Source of the DNA: JADFOI01 sp965218935 | GTDB lineage: Bacteria > Acidobacteriota > UBA6911 > RPQK01 > JADFOI01 | DNA length: 64,000 bases | Assembly (NCBI GenBank): GCA_965218935.1 | Contig: CBDCMH010000013.1 | Coordinates: 1-64,000, forward strand | Direction: 5' to 3' | In this document: one piece after another, positions 8,939-17,174 of the stretch | Layout: every line of letters starts with the position of its first letter | Position numbering within the stretch: position 1 is the stretch's first letter | The notes under the pieces: generated by a model | Told to the model about the DNA's origin: nothing | Seen by the model: the letters and a program-made list of their open reading frames with translations, nothing else | Database searches by the model: none | Position numbers and translations under genes: made by a program

Positions 8939-9415
8939 ATGAGCACCCCAAAGATTGGAATCCTCATGGGCAGCAAATCGGACGCGGACCTCATGGGCGA
9001 AGCCGCCCGGATCCTTGAGGAATTTGGCGTTCCCCATGAGATCAAGGTCCTTTCGGCGCACCGTACTCCTCAAGAAACCTCCGAGTATGCCCAAGGAGCC
9101 GAAAGTGCAGGAATTCAAGTGTTGATCGCGGGAGCTGGGTACGCTGCCCACCTGGCGGGAGCACTGGCAGCCCACTCTACCCTTCCCATCATTGGTGTAC
9201 CTCTGGACGCTTCCTCCTTAAAGGGGTTGGACTCTCTACTCTCCACCGTGCAGATGCCCAAGGGAATCCCTGTTGCCTGTATGGGCATCGGTAAGGCAGG
9301 GGCCATCAACGCGGCTCTCTTCGCCGTCCAGATCCTTGCTCGAAGCGACCCTGCCCTGGCCCAAAAACTGAAGGAATACCGGGAAAAGATGCGTCAGGAA
9401 ATTCTACCCGGCTAG
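8939..9415 (+). CDS. purE: N5-carboxyaminoimidazole ribonucleotide mutase
   Basis: 158 residues. MSTPKIGILMGSKSDADLM, then VLSAHRTPQ near residue 40 and GAGYAAHLAGALAAHSTLPIIGVP near 67, the signature of class I PurE that converts N5-CAIR to CAIR. The usual partner purK is not adjacent, so N5-CAIR synthetase must be encoded elsewhere, or this is a class II-like enzyme; the sequence favours class I. It forms an operon with purD. Confidence 0.95.
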   Translation: MSTPKIGILMGSKSDADLMGEAARILEEFGVPHEIKVLSAHRTPQETSEYAQGAESAGIQVLIAGAGYAAHLAGALAAHSTLPIIGVPLDASSLKGLDSLLSTVQMPKGIPVACMGIGKAGAINAALFAVQILARSDPALAQKLKEYREKMRQEILPG

Positions 9416-9431
9416 AATGATCGCACCGGTA

Positions 9432-9611
9432 GGGATCAGGCGGTGGGTGACCTGAACCGCACGAGTGGCAAGAATCTCGGGAATGTAGGAGGCACCTCAG
9501 GTGCCGAATCCGAAAACCCGGGGCTGTTTTGCGGGCCGTTCGGCAACTGAGGTGCCTCCCACATTCCCGAGGCTTTCGCCATCCTGACTGTTCGGGCGAG
9601 CCACTCGTGGC
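9432..9611. repeat. TA-flanked inverted-repeat element B1
   Basis: A 180-bp imperfect palindrome between purE and pgeF, bounded by TA at 9430-9431 and 9612-9613. The left arm (CGGGAATGTAGGAGGCACCT) and right arm (AGGTGCCTCCCACATTCCCG) pair strongly around a GC-rich core. The right boundary forms the pgeF stop: TA of the flank plus the first element base. Part of the same family recurs at 10763-10830. No coding frame is seen inside. Confidence 0.75.
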
Positions 9612-10363
9612 TACGCTAGAAATCCGGCCAGATGCCACATCCGCCCGGTCTCACCTTCTCTGCGATAGGAATAAAACAGGTCGGTTCGACAGGCTGTGCA
9701 CATTTTTGAATCCAGGATTCGTGTCACTCCTGCCTCCTGCAGCTGAACCACATTGGCCTCCACCAGATCGAGTTGGCGATCAGAGAAGAACCGATCCACA
9801 TCGTGTCCACTTGCAGCATATCCATCCCTGACCTCCGGCCCCACTTCGTAACAACACTTTCGAATGCAGGGTCCAATGGCCGCGATGAGTTGTTGCGGTG
9901 AGCCTTGGGTGACTTCGAGGAACCGGGATACCCCCTCTTGGGTGATTCGATCCCGGGTTCCACTCCAACCGGCATGCAGGAGGCAGACTTGCTTTTTCTC
10001 TGCCAGAAGAACAAGAATTGGGAGGCAATCAGCTGTTCGAATGACCGGAAATTGGGCGGGAAGAAGGGTGATCACACCATCTGCCGGGCCCAGTGACGTC
10101 GGCCCCGAGGGCTTCGCAGGTCCAGGATCCGCAGTGACGACTCGGTTCGAGTGGACCTGATTCAAGAAAAAAAGCTGGCGGGGCTGCAAACCCAGGGTGT
10201 CGAGCAAGCGCCTCCTTTGCGGCGTGACTTCATCCGACGGCTCGAGTTCCTGGTTGGGAGCATCATTCTGCCGTGAAGTGAAAGCGTGGACAAAGCCCGG
10301 AATGTTCTCCAGTTCCTCGAACACAAAAAAGGAGGCCGAGCTCAGATTCTTTTGGCGGAACAT
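9611..10363 (-). CDS. pgeF: Polyphenol oxidase / purine nucleoside phosphorylase YfiH family
   Basis: 250 residues. Family landmarks are FLNQVHSNRV near residue 65, RTADCLPILV near 108, LLHAGWSGTRDRI near 125 and IGPCIRKCCYEVG near 160; His and Cys in these motifs bind one metal ion. YfiH/LACC1-type enzymes were first described as multicopper laccases; later work showed purine nucleoside phosphorylase and adenosine deaminase activity, and in E. coli a role in editing peptidoglycan precursors. The purine-rich neighbourhood fits nucleoside metabolism. Its TAG stop straddles the boundary of repeat B1, so the final residues may have been set by the insertion. Confidence 0.88.
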   Translation of the reverse strand: MFRQKNLSSASFFVFEELENIPGFVHAFTSRQNDAPNQELEPSDEVTPQRRRLLDTLGLQPRQLFFLNQVHSNRVVTADPGPAKPSGPTSLGPADGVITLLPAQFPVIRTADCLPILVLLAEKKQVCLLHAGWSGTRDRITQEGVSRFLEVTQGSPQQLIAAIGPCIRKCCYEVGPEVRDGYAASGHDVDRFFSDRQLDLVEANVVQLQEAGVTRILDSKMCTACRTDLFYSYRREGETGRMWHLAGFLA

Positions 10364-10388
10364 CGAAAGGAAAGGCTAACACAAGTCC

Positions 10389-10763
10389 ATGATCATTGGC
10401 ATTGGCGTTGATATCGTCGAAATCCATCGCATTCGCAACGCTTTGCAGGGGACTGAGCGAATGCAGCAGAGAGTCTTCACAGAAGAGGAAATCCAGTTCT
10501 GCACCGGCCGGAAGCATCAGTATCAGCACTTCGGAGGAAGGTTTGCGGCCAAAGAAGCCGCCTTGAAAGCACTGGGCACGGGGTGGAGCAGAGGAATCCG
10601 CTGGAAAGACGTCGAGATCACCGATGACGAAGCGGGGAAGCCGCTACTGACTTTTCATGGCAAAGCCAGGGAAATTTTTGAACAGCTGGGCGCTCAAACA
10701 GCCTGGATTTCCATCACCCACTCGCCCGACCATGCGGTGGCGGTGGCGGTGCTGGAAAAGTAG
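10389..10763 (+). CDS. acpS: Holo-[acyl-carrier-protein] synthase
   Basis: Transfers phosphopantetheine from CoA to acyl carrier protein. 124 residues, typical AcpS length. IIGIGVDIVEIHRI at the N-terminus carries the metal-binding Asp; FGGRFAAKEAALKALGTG near residue 48 carries the catalytic Glu and Lys; SITHSPDHAVAVAVLE closes the protein. Its TAG stop is formed by TA plus the first G of the adjoining repeat. It is divergent from pgeF. Confidence 0.95.
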   Translation: MIIGIGVDIVEIHRIRNALQGTERMQQRVFTEEEIQFCTGRKHQYQHFGGRFAAKEAALKALGTGWSRGIRWKDVEITDDEAGKPLLTFHGKAREIFEQLGAQTAWISITHSPDHAVAVAVLEK

Positions 10764-10854
10764 GGGTCACCGGTGGCTGACCCGAACCGCACGAGTGGCA
10801 GAAACCTCCGGAACGTGGGAGGCTCCTTCCTAACTGTTTATGCATAATCCGAGC
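10763..10854. repeat. Hybrid element: family B left end, family A right end
   Basis: The whole acpS-mtaB gap lies between two TA dinucleotides that belong to the two convergent stop codons. The left 60 bp match family B (GACCCGAACCGCACGAGTGG); the right 20 bp match a family A terminus (TTATGCATAATCCGAGC). The ends are not complementary to each other, so this is a chimera of two elements or a nested deletion product. Confidence 0.6.
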
Positions 10855-12182
10855 TAGCCGGCGTTCTCCAATATCTGGTAGCCTTCCCGGTCTTCCGCCA
10901 CCACTTTGGCCTGGACCAGTTGGTTAGCGGGCATCGAGGGGTCCAGTTTCGCTTTCAGATAGTTTCCGGAAAGAGCCGTTCGCATCCCCTCCTTTTTCTC
11001 GCTGAGAGTGAGTACGGAAAGAGACTGTCCCTGAAACCGTTGTCGAAAAGCCCGGTTTTTCTCCTCGGAGATCTGTCGCAACTCTTCGCCGCGGCGCTTG
11101 ATGGTTCGAGAATCCACCTTTTCCGCCATCTCAGAAGCGACCGTTCCGGAACGATCACTGTAAGGAAACACATGGAGATAGGTGAAGGGCATCCGGTGGA
11201 TAAACTCCACCGTCTGGCGATGGTCCTCCTCCGATTCTCCCGGGAAGCCTGCAATCACATCCGTTCCAATGGCGGCATCGGGGAGGCAGCTGCGAATCTC
11301 CTGGACGATACCGGCAAATCGGCTGGTCTTGTAAGGTCTGAGCATCTTCTTCAGGATGCGGTCACTTCCGCTTTGAAGACAGATATGGAAATGAGGAGCA
11401 ATCCTTTCACACTCTGCAGCCAGGGTGATGATGCGACGAGACAGCTGCATGGGCTCGATGGAACTGAGCCGGACTCGCTCCAAACCCGGCACGGCCACAA
11501 TCTCCTTCAATAAGCGATCCAGGGAATAGCGGGGTTTCAAATGCACTCCGTAGCTCCCCATGTGGATGCCCGTTAAAACCACTTCCTTGAATCCGTTTTT
11601 GACCAACTGACGAAGCTGCCGCAGTACGATCCGAGGGGGTACGCTGCGGCTGGGCCCCCGGACCTGAGGGATAATGCAGTAGGTGCATTTAGCGTCACAA
11701 CCATCCTGAATCTTGACGAAGGGTCTTGTTCTCCCCCCTGTCTCAGTAGCCGGCGTCGTCTCCATGGCCGAGATATTGCCAAAGTCGTCCCGGTAAATGG
11801 CCGCAATCTCCCCATGATCGGGAGGCCGCATCTCCTCACACCCGAGAGCGGAAACGATGGGGCCGATATCGCCCTTGTGGCTGTTTCCCACCACCGCATC
11901 CACACCAGCGATTCGTGCCAGGCTGTGGGGAGCCCGCTGGGCGTAACACCCGGTCACCACCAGACGTGCGGCAGGGTTTTGGCGACGCAATTTGCGAGTG
12001 AGCTGACGCACCTGCTGATCCGAACGATGGGTCACCGTGCATGAATTCACCACAATCACATCGGCTTGACGGCACTGCTGGGTTTCCTCGAACTCGCGAG
12101 CAACAAGATCCTCGCGTACGGCTGCGCTATCCGCTTGATTGGTCCGGCAACCAAAAGTTGTGATGTAGAATTTCTTAGCCAC
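10854..12182 (-). CDS. mtaB: tRNA t6A37 methylthiotransferase MtaB
   Basis: 442 residues. The enzyme converts t6A37 to ms2t6A37 in tRNAs reading ANN codons. It has an N-terminal UPF0004 domain with three Cys (TFGCRTNQAD, VNSCTVTHRS, VTGCYAQR), a radical-SAM domain with CDAKCTYCIIP near 155, and a C-terminal TRAM-like domain. The C-X3-C-X2-C cluster and the MtaB-type N-terminus separate it from MiaB and RimO. Its TAG stop uses the TA flank of a family A repeat end. Its upstream end overlaps the start of a longer reading frame containing the YycJ-like gene, but that gene's true start lies downstream. Confidence 0.94.
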   Translation of the reverse strand: MAKKFYITTFGCRTNQADSAAVREDLVAREFEETQQCRQADVIVVNSCTVTHRSDQQVRQLTRKLRRQNPAARLVVTGCYAQRAPHSLARIAGVDAVVGNSHKGDIGPIVSALGCEEMRPPDHGEIAAIYRDDFGNISAMETTPATETGGRTRPFVKIQDGCDAKCTYCIIPQVRGPSRSVPPRIVLRQLRQLVKNGFKEVVLTGIHMGSYGVHLKPRYSLDRLLKEIVAVPGLERVRLSSIEPMQLSRRIITLAAECERIAPHFHICLQSGSDRILKKMLRPYKTSRFAGIVQEIRSCLPDAAIGTDVIAGFPGESEEDHRQTVEFIHRMPFTYLHVFPYSDRSGTVASEMAEKVDSRTIKRRGEELRQISEEKNRAFRQRFQGQSLSVLTLSEKKEGMRTALSGNYLKAKLDPSMPANQLVQAKVVAEDREGYQILENAG

Positions 12183-12227
12183 GGTTCATACCCTTTTTCA
12201 TACTCAGCTGATACATTCTACCTCACC

Positions 12228-13007
12228 GTGAAAGTATCCGTCCTGGGAAGTGGAAGCAGCGGGAATTGCACTTACATCGCCACTGAGAAAACGTGCATCT
12301 TGGTCGACTTGGGCTTCGGTTGGCGTAGTCTGAAACGGCGGCTGGAGGAGGCTGAGCTTCAGAGCCAACAAATCGATGCCGTGCTGCTCACTCACGGACA
12401 CTCGGATCATGTCAGCGGAATTCCCGCTTTCCTGGCCCGGCACCCGGTGCCCGTTTTCATGAATGAAGGAACACGGGAAGAAGTTCCCGGACTTCAGAAT
12501 GTTGACCGCTGGGAAAGTTTCCGCTCCAACTCCTCTTTTTGTGTGGGCGATCTTCAGATCGAAGCCTTCTCGGTCTCTCATGACGCCGCCGAGCCCGTCG
12601 GCTTTCGCTTCTCGGCACAGGGCATTTGCGGAGCTCTGGTCACCGATTTGGGTGAATTCACACCTACGGTGATTGAAAACCTTTCGGGGTGTGACTGGTT
12701 CATCGTGGAATCCAATCATGACGAGCAGATGCTGAAAATTGGACCCTATCCCTGGAGCATCAAGCAACGGGTTTTGAGCAGAGTCGGACATCTCTCCAAC
12801 CAGGAGTTGTCGGCTTTTCTGATCAACTCCTTCGACCGGAAAGCGGCCCACATCTTCCTGGCTCATTTGAGTCGCAAAAACAACGATCCCAAGATCGCGC
12901 TGGATCATGCTTCTCGTGCCCTTTCCCAAGACCTTCCTCTGTATGGTAAGTGCTGTGACCTGCACTTGACTCATCAGAGCAAACCCTCCATAGTCTTGGA
13001 CTTATGA
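12228..13007 (+). CDS. MBL-fold metallo-hydrolase, YycJ/WalJ-like
   Basis: 259 residues starting at GTG; the core VKVSVLGSGSSGNCTYI begins at once, which fixes the start although the frame is open further upstream. LLTHGHSDHVSG near residue 57 is the HxHxDH two-zinc motif. The opening GSGSSGN and the length match the YycJ/WalJ subgroup, linked in Bacillus to cell-wall or DNA-repair processes; in vitro exonuclease activity has been reported. Its stop overlaps the purB start by 4 bp, so the two are translationally coupled. Confidence 0.88.
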   Translation: MKVSVLGSGSSGNCTYIATEKTCILVDLGFGWRSLKRRLEEAELQSQQIDAVLLTHGHSDHVSGIPAFLARHPVPVFMNEGTREEVPGLQNVDRWESFRSNSSFCVGDLQIEAFSVSHDAAEPVGFRFSAQGICGALVTDLGEFTPTVIENLSGCDWFIVESNHDEQMLKIGPYPWSIKQRVLSRVGHLSNQELSAFLINSFDRKAAHIFLAHLSRKNNDPKIALDHASRALSQDLPLYGKCCDLHLTHQSKPSIVLDL

Positions 13008-14302
13008 TCCCTCGATATACCCTGCCCGAGATGGGACGGGTCTGGTCTGAGGAAAACAAGTTCCAAAAGTGGCTTCAGGTCGAGATTGCCGTTTGTGAAG
13101 TCCTGGCGGAAATGGGTGAAATCCCTCAGGAAGAGCTCTCACAAATCCAGCAAACAGCTGGATTTTCCATCGACCGAATCAAGGAAATCGAGGAAGTGAC
13201 CCGCCATGACGTGATTGCCTTCACCACTGCGGTTGCCGAGCAGGTGGGGCCAGCCTCACGTTTTATCCATTTTGGTCTCACTTCAACAGATGTGGTCGAC
13301 ACGGCCCAGGCGCTGCAGGTCAAGGAGGCCTCCGAGCTGATCGAAAAGGAACTCCTGGAATTCCTCTCCACATTAAAAACTCAAGCTCTACGTTATAAGA
13401 AGGTCCCTGCCATCGGTCGTACCCACGGCATCCATGCGGAACCGCTGACGCTTGGACTCAAACTGGCGGTGTGGTACTCGGAAATGGAGCGCAACCTGCA
13501 GCGTTTTCGTCGGGCGAGGGAAACCTTGGAGGTTGGGAAAATCAGCGGGCCGGTGGGATCCTTTTCCCACCTTCCTCCCCAGGTCGAAGAGAAGGTTTGT
13601 CAGAAACTGGGGATTGATTTCGCCCGCGTCTCAACACAGACCTTGCAACGAGATCGACACGCCGAATACCTGTGTACCCTGGCCATCCTGGGTTCCACCT
13701 ACGATAAAGTGGCCACAGAGATCCGCCATCTGATGAGGACTGAAGTTCAGGAAGTGGGTGAACCGTTTGGCGCTGGGCAAAAGGGGAGTTCCGCCATGCC
13801 CCACAAGCGCAATCCCGTGACCTGTGAAAATATCAGTGGTTTGTCTCGGCTGATGCGGAGCAACGCCCTGGCCGCTTTGGAGAACATCCCTCTGTGGCAC
13901 GAGCGGGATATTTCCCACTCCTCCGTAGAAAGGGTGATCCTTCCCGACAGTACTATCCTGGCCCACTACCTGACCATCAGGCTAAACCACGTCATCCAGA
14001 ATTTGGATGTTCACGAAGAGCAGCTGGAGGCAAACCTCCAGCTGACCCAAGGCTTGATCTTCTCGGGAACCCTTCTGCTCGAGTTGGTCCGAAAGGGTGT
14101 CCTTCGGGAACAGGCTTACGAATGGATTCAGCGAAACGCCATGCGGGTTTGGGACGAAGGTGCTGATTTTGAAACTCTGATCCTGGAGGACCCCGACATC
14201 CAAAAACACCTGACCCAAAAAGAAGTGAAGCAGGTCTTTAACGTTCAAAGCAGCCTTCAACACATGGACACTATATTTGAGCGTGTCTTTGGATCGTCAT
14301 GA
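13004..14302 (+). CDS. purB: Adenylosuccinate lyase
   Basis: 432 residues. It cleaves SAICAR to AICAR and adenylosuccinate to AMP, releasing fumarate. Landmarks are RHDVIAFTTAVAEQVG near residue 66, the catalytic His region GRTHGIHAEP near 138, and the signature loop GSSAMPHKRNPV near 262. Length is that of the bacterial enzyme. It overlaps the YycJ-like gene by ATGA. Together with purD-purE it makes this arm of the window a scattered purine cluster. Confidence 0.97.
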   Translation: MIPRYTLPEMGRVWSEENKFQKWLQVEIAVCEVLAEMGEIPQEELSQIQQTAGFSIDRIKEIEEVTRHDVIAFTTAVAEQVGPASRFIHFGLTSTDVVDTAQALQVKEASELIEKELLEFLSTLKTQALRYKKVPAIGRTHGIHAEPLTLGLKLAVWYSEMERNLQRFRRARETLEVGKISGPVGSFSHLPPQVEEKVCQKLGIDFARVSTQTLQRDRHAEYLCTLAILGSTYDKVATEIRHLMRTEVQEVGEPFGAGQKGSSAMPHKRNPVTCENISGLSRLMRSNALAALENIPLWHERDISHSSVERVILPDSTILAHYLTIRLNHVIQNLDVHEEQLEANLQLTQGLIFSGTLLLELVRKGVLREQAYEWIQRNAMRVWDEGADFETLILEDPDIQKHLTQKEVKQVFNVQSSLQHMDTIFERVFGSS

Positions 14303-14318
14303 AGCTCAATCCCTCTTG

Positions 14319-15692
14319 ATGAAGAAGATTATCGAATACATTCAGGAAAACCACGACCGCTACATCAGGGAATTGAACGAGTTTTTGAGAATTCCCAGTG
14401 TAAGCACCGATCCCAAACACAAAGAGGATGTTCAAACCGCTGCCGAATTCGTTGGCAAGCAGCTTCAAAAGGCAGGCATGTCTACAGTGGAGATCTTCCC
14501 CACCGAGGGGCATCCCATTGTCTACGCCGAGCAGTTGGTGAAGGAAACGAAACCCACCCTTTTGATCTACGGCCATTACGATGTCCAGCCCGTTGACCCG
14601 ATTGAGCTTTGGGAATCGGCACCGTTTGAACCCACCATCCGCAATGGCGAACTCTATGCACGGGGGGCGGCAGACGACAAGGGACAAGTTTTCATCCATT
14701 TCAAGAGTGCTGAAGCGTTCCTGAACACAGGCCAGCCACTTCCCGTGAATATCAAGTACCTCATTGAAGGTGAAGAGGAAATCGGTAGCCCTCATTTGGA
14801 CCCGTTCATTGAGACCCACCAAAACTTACTCCAAGCCGATGTGGTCATGGTTTCCGATACCGCCATGTTCGCCCATGGTGTTCCTTCAATCTGCTACGGG
14901 CTTCGAGGGCTGGCTTACTTTCAACTGGATCTGCGAGGGGCCAATACCGACCTCCACTCGGGATCCTTTGGAGGCACCGTTGTGAACCCTGCCTTCGAGC
15001 TCTCCAAGATCTTAACGGCAATGAAAGATGAAATGGGCCGGATCACCATCCCTCATTTTTATGATGACGTCCGCGAATTGACCCAAAAAGAACGCCAGGA
15101 GCTTGCCCGCTTGCCCTTTGACGAGGCCACATACAAGCAGGCCATCGGTCTGAAGGAGCTATCGGGCGAAGAGGGCTGCACGCCTCTGGAACGGCTTTGG
15201 GTGAGGCCCACCTTTGAGGTCAATGGCCTAGAGAGCGGCTTTACCGGGGAAGGAGCCAAGACGGTGTTGCCCGCCAAGGCCATGGCCAAAGTGAGCATGC
15301 GGTTGGTTCCCGATCAAGACCCTGAAAAGATTGCCGATTTGTTTGAGGATTACGTCCATGCTCTGGCCCCCTCAACGATGCACCTTGAAACCACTCGCAT
15401 GCATGGAGGAAAGCCTTGGGTTGCTTCGCTGGATCATCCGGCTCTGAGAGCGGTGAGCAAAGCCATCCAAAAAGGATTCGGCAAAGAGCCGGTCTTTCAA
15501 CGGGAAGGAGGGTCCATCCCGGTGGTGGCCACTTTTGCCGAACTCCTCAACATTCCCAGTGTGCTTATGGGTATCGGCCTGCCGGATGAAAACGCCCACG
15601 CCCCCAACGAAAAGCTGAACCTGGATAACTTCTACGCCGGGATCAAAAGCTCCGCCTACTTTCTGGATGAGCTGTCCCGTTCCGGACTCTAG
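14319..15692 (+). CDS. M20-family dipeptidase
   Basis: About 457 residues of the M20A/ArgE-DapE type peptidases. LLIYGHYDVQPVDP near residue 80 holds the first metal His and the catalytic Asp, GAADDKGQ near 113 the bridging Asp, EGEEEIGSP near 147 the catalytic Glu pair. An internal dimerisation domain (about 195-345) shows the usual GANTDLHSGSFGG. ATG 14319 was chosen; a TTG start at 14277 would overlap purB by 26 bp and neither has a clear ribosome binding site. Likely a cytoplasmic dipeptidase; substrate range unknown. Confidence 0.88.
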   Translation: MKKIIEYIQENHDRYIRELNEFLRIPSVSTDPKHKEDVQTAAEFVGKQLQKAGMSTVEIFPTEGHPIVYAEQLVKETKPTLLIYGHYDVQPVDPIELWESAPFEPTIRNGELYARGAADDKGQVFIHFKSAEAFLNTGQPLPVNIKYLIEGEEEIGSPHLDPFIETHQNLLQADVVMVSDTAMFAHGVPSICYGLRGLAYFQLDLRGANTDLHSGSFGGTVVNPAFELSKILTAMKDEMGRITIPHFYDDVRELTQKERQELARLPFDEATYKQAIGLKELSGEEGCTPLERLWVRPTFEVNGLESGFTGEGAKTVLPAKAMAKVSMRLVPDQDPEKIADLFEDYVHALAPSTMHLETTRMHGGKPWVASLDHPALRAVSKAIQKGFGKEPVFQREGGSIPVVATFAELLNIPSVLMGIGLPDENAHAPNEKLNLDNFYAGIKSSAYFLDELSRSGL

Positions 15693-15785
15693 CCCGTGGG
15701 CATCCCCGATCGAGCTGTTGGCAGGTTGTGCGGCTCCGACTTAGCTCTTCCCCAAAGGTGAGCGGACAAATAGACAGCAATGATA

Positions 15786-15806
15786 GGCCGCTCTGAGAGC
15801 GGCCGC
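15786..15806. repeat. Minimal TA-flanked hairpin
   Basis: An 8-bp perfect stem (GGCCGCTC / GAGCGGCC) with a three-base loop, bounded by TA at 15784-15785 and 15807-15808. It lies between two convergent genes and could act as a bidirectional terminator although there is no T-tract. The TA boundaries match the other inverted-repeat elements in this window. Confidence 0.5.
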
Positions 15807-15813
15807 TACAGAT

Positions 15814-16074
15814 TCAATCGAGGTACTTGGTGGAAAGTTCGAAGGCGACCAGGGAAACCAGCAAAGCAGAGACGGTAAGCAGGGAGAGTTCACTGAACGA
15901 GCCTCGGTAGAGCCGCCAGGCCATTACACCGAAAAAGCCAAGTGCATAGCTCAGCCGAATCCCCCACATTCGAATCTCCGAGCCATGAGGGTACTTGACC
16001 ATGAAAAGGATGAACCCTCCGGTTGCCATGGTGAAAAAGAAAAGCGAAACAAGACCCAGCATGGAAGTGACCAC
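15814..16074 (-). CDS. Small membrane protein (86 aa)
   Basis: Three hydrophobic segments are visible, about residues 3-24, 37-52 and 60-78, with short charged loops (KYPHGSEIR, RLYRGSF). No family is recognised. The positive-inside rule would put the first loop in the cytoplasm. It is downstream of the deaminase fusion gene on the same strand by 33 bp and may be in the same transcript. Function unknown. Confidence 0.6.
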   Translation of the reverse strand: MVTSMLGLVSLFFFTMATGGFILFMVKYPHGSEIRMWGIRLSYALGFFGVMAWRLYRGSFSELSLLTVSALLVSLVAFELSTKYLD

Positions 16075-16107
16075 TTAAGCCGGGGCGTGGCTCTCACACC
16101 CCGCCTG

Positions 16108-17109
16108 TTACTCCACTCGATGTTGGCGAAATATCACACCGGCTTCCTGGAACAGCTTAAAGGATGTCTCGTTCAGGGGATAATCCAGGTTGTAAACGAC
16201 CTCTTGAATGCCCGCATTGATGATCATCTTCGTACACGTCAAACAAGGCGCAAAGGTTGAGTATAAAGTCCCTCCCTTGACGCTCATACCATGATAGGCA
16301 GCCTGAGTGATGGCATTCTCCTCACCATGAGAACAGAGGCATTCCTCCAGGAGAGTGCCGCTGTCGGCGAGGTTGTTGCAGCGCGGACAACCGCCTTCAT
16401 AACAATTCTTCGTTCCTCGTGGGGTCCCATTATAGCCGGTGGAAATGACTCTCTTATCGCGGACGATGATAGCAGCGACTTTTCGCTTGATACAATTACT
16501 GCGCAACGACGCAACCTTGGCTAACTTCATGAAATACTCATCCCAATTCGGGCGTACGAGATTACCCATCAACTGCGGTAACAGCTCCGAAATCTGATCG
16601 GTAAGCTCATCAAGGGAACCGTTGTTGATGATCTCAAAATCAGCCTCTTTCGCACAGGCTTGGAGTTGCTGTCCGTAGGAATCCTTGCTGGCTTTTTCCC
16701 GTTGCTCCAGGTCCAGAAATTTTTCAAGCGTCGCAGCGTCACTCTCCCGCTTCCGTTCGCGAATTCTTGCGAAGCGCACTTCAGGCTCGGCTTGAATCAG
16801 GACCAGGTGAAAGTCGGGACGGGCCCGGAATACTCTCACCTCCTCGGGATGGCGAAAGGAGTCCACCACATAATTCTTATCTTCCTCGATCTGCGAGAGG
16901 ATACGCTGGGCCAAGGCGCCGTTTCCCCCCTCACAACGCAATTCCTTTCCCACTTCAATCAGCCTCTCGCGGGTGATCTCCAGCCCTCGCCCGCGCACTT
17001 CCTCACGAATGACGTCCGACAGGGAGTAGGGGTAGAAACCCTTGCTTTTAAGAAAGTTAACGGCCTCACCCTTGCCCGATGCGTTGGCACCCGTCAAGCC
17101 CATGATCAT
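16108..17109 (-). CDS. P-loop kinase-like / deoxycytidylate deaminase fusion
   Basis: 333 residues in two domains. Residues 1-180 are a small P-loop nucleotide kinase-like domain: LTGANASGKGEAVNFLKSKG, then SDVIREEVRGRGLEITRE, resembling the UPF0200/archaeal adenylate kinase-like family. Residues 185-333 are a dCMP/cytidine deaminase fold with the zinc ligands in CSHGEENAI and FAPCLTCTKMI plus an extra Cys/His cluster (CYEGGCPRC) typical of dCMP deaminases. The deaminase turns dCMP into dUMP for dTMP synthesis. A broadly similar kinase-deaminase layout occurs in AvcD-type phage-defence deaminases, but there is no defence neighbour here, so a housekeeping role is the default reading. Confidence 0.85.
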   Translation of the reverse strand: MIMGLTGANASGKGEAVNFLKSKGFYPYSLSDVIREEVRGRGLEITRERLIEVGKELRCEGGNGALAQRILSQIEEDKNYVVDSFRHPEEVRVFRARPDFHLVLIQAEPEVRFARIRERKRESDAATLEKFLDLEQREKASKDSYGQQLQACAKEADFEIINNGSLDELTDQISELLPQLMGNLVRPNWDEYFMKLAKVASLRSNCIKRKVAAIIVRDKRVISTGYNGTPRGTKNCYEGGCPRCNNLADSGTLLEECLCSHGEENAITQAAYHGMSVKGGTLYSTFAPCLTCTKMIINAGIQEVVYNLDYPLNETSFKLFQEAGVIFRQHRVE

Positions 17110-17174
17110 GGCCCCTTTATAACATATTTCCTTGAAAACGCTGACCCGCCTTTTCTGTGCTATATTCCAGGGCC

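Noticed and set aside
12066..12227. An extended N-terminus for the YycJ-like hydrolase
   Set aside because: The extra 54 codons overlap mtaB on the other strand and lack family character; the core starts at GTG 12228.
16108..17109. Phage-defence AvcD system
   Set aside because: The protein is shorter than AvcD, no AvcI-like RNA or partner is visible, and neighbours are housekeeping genes.
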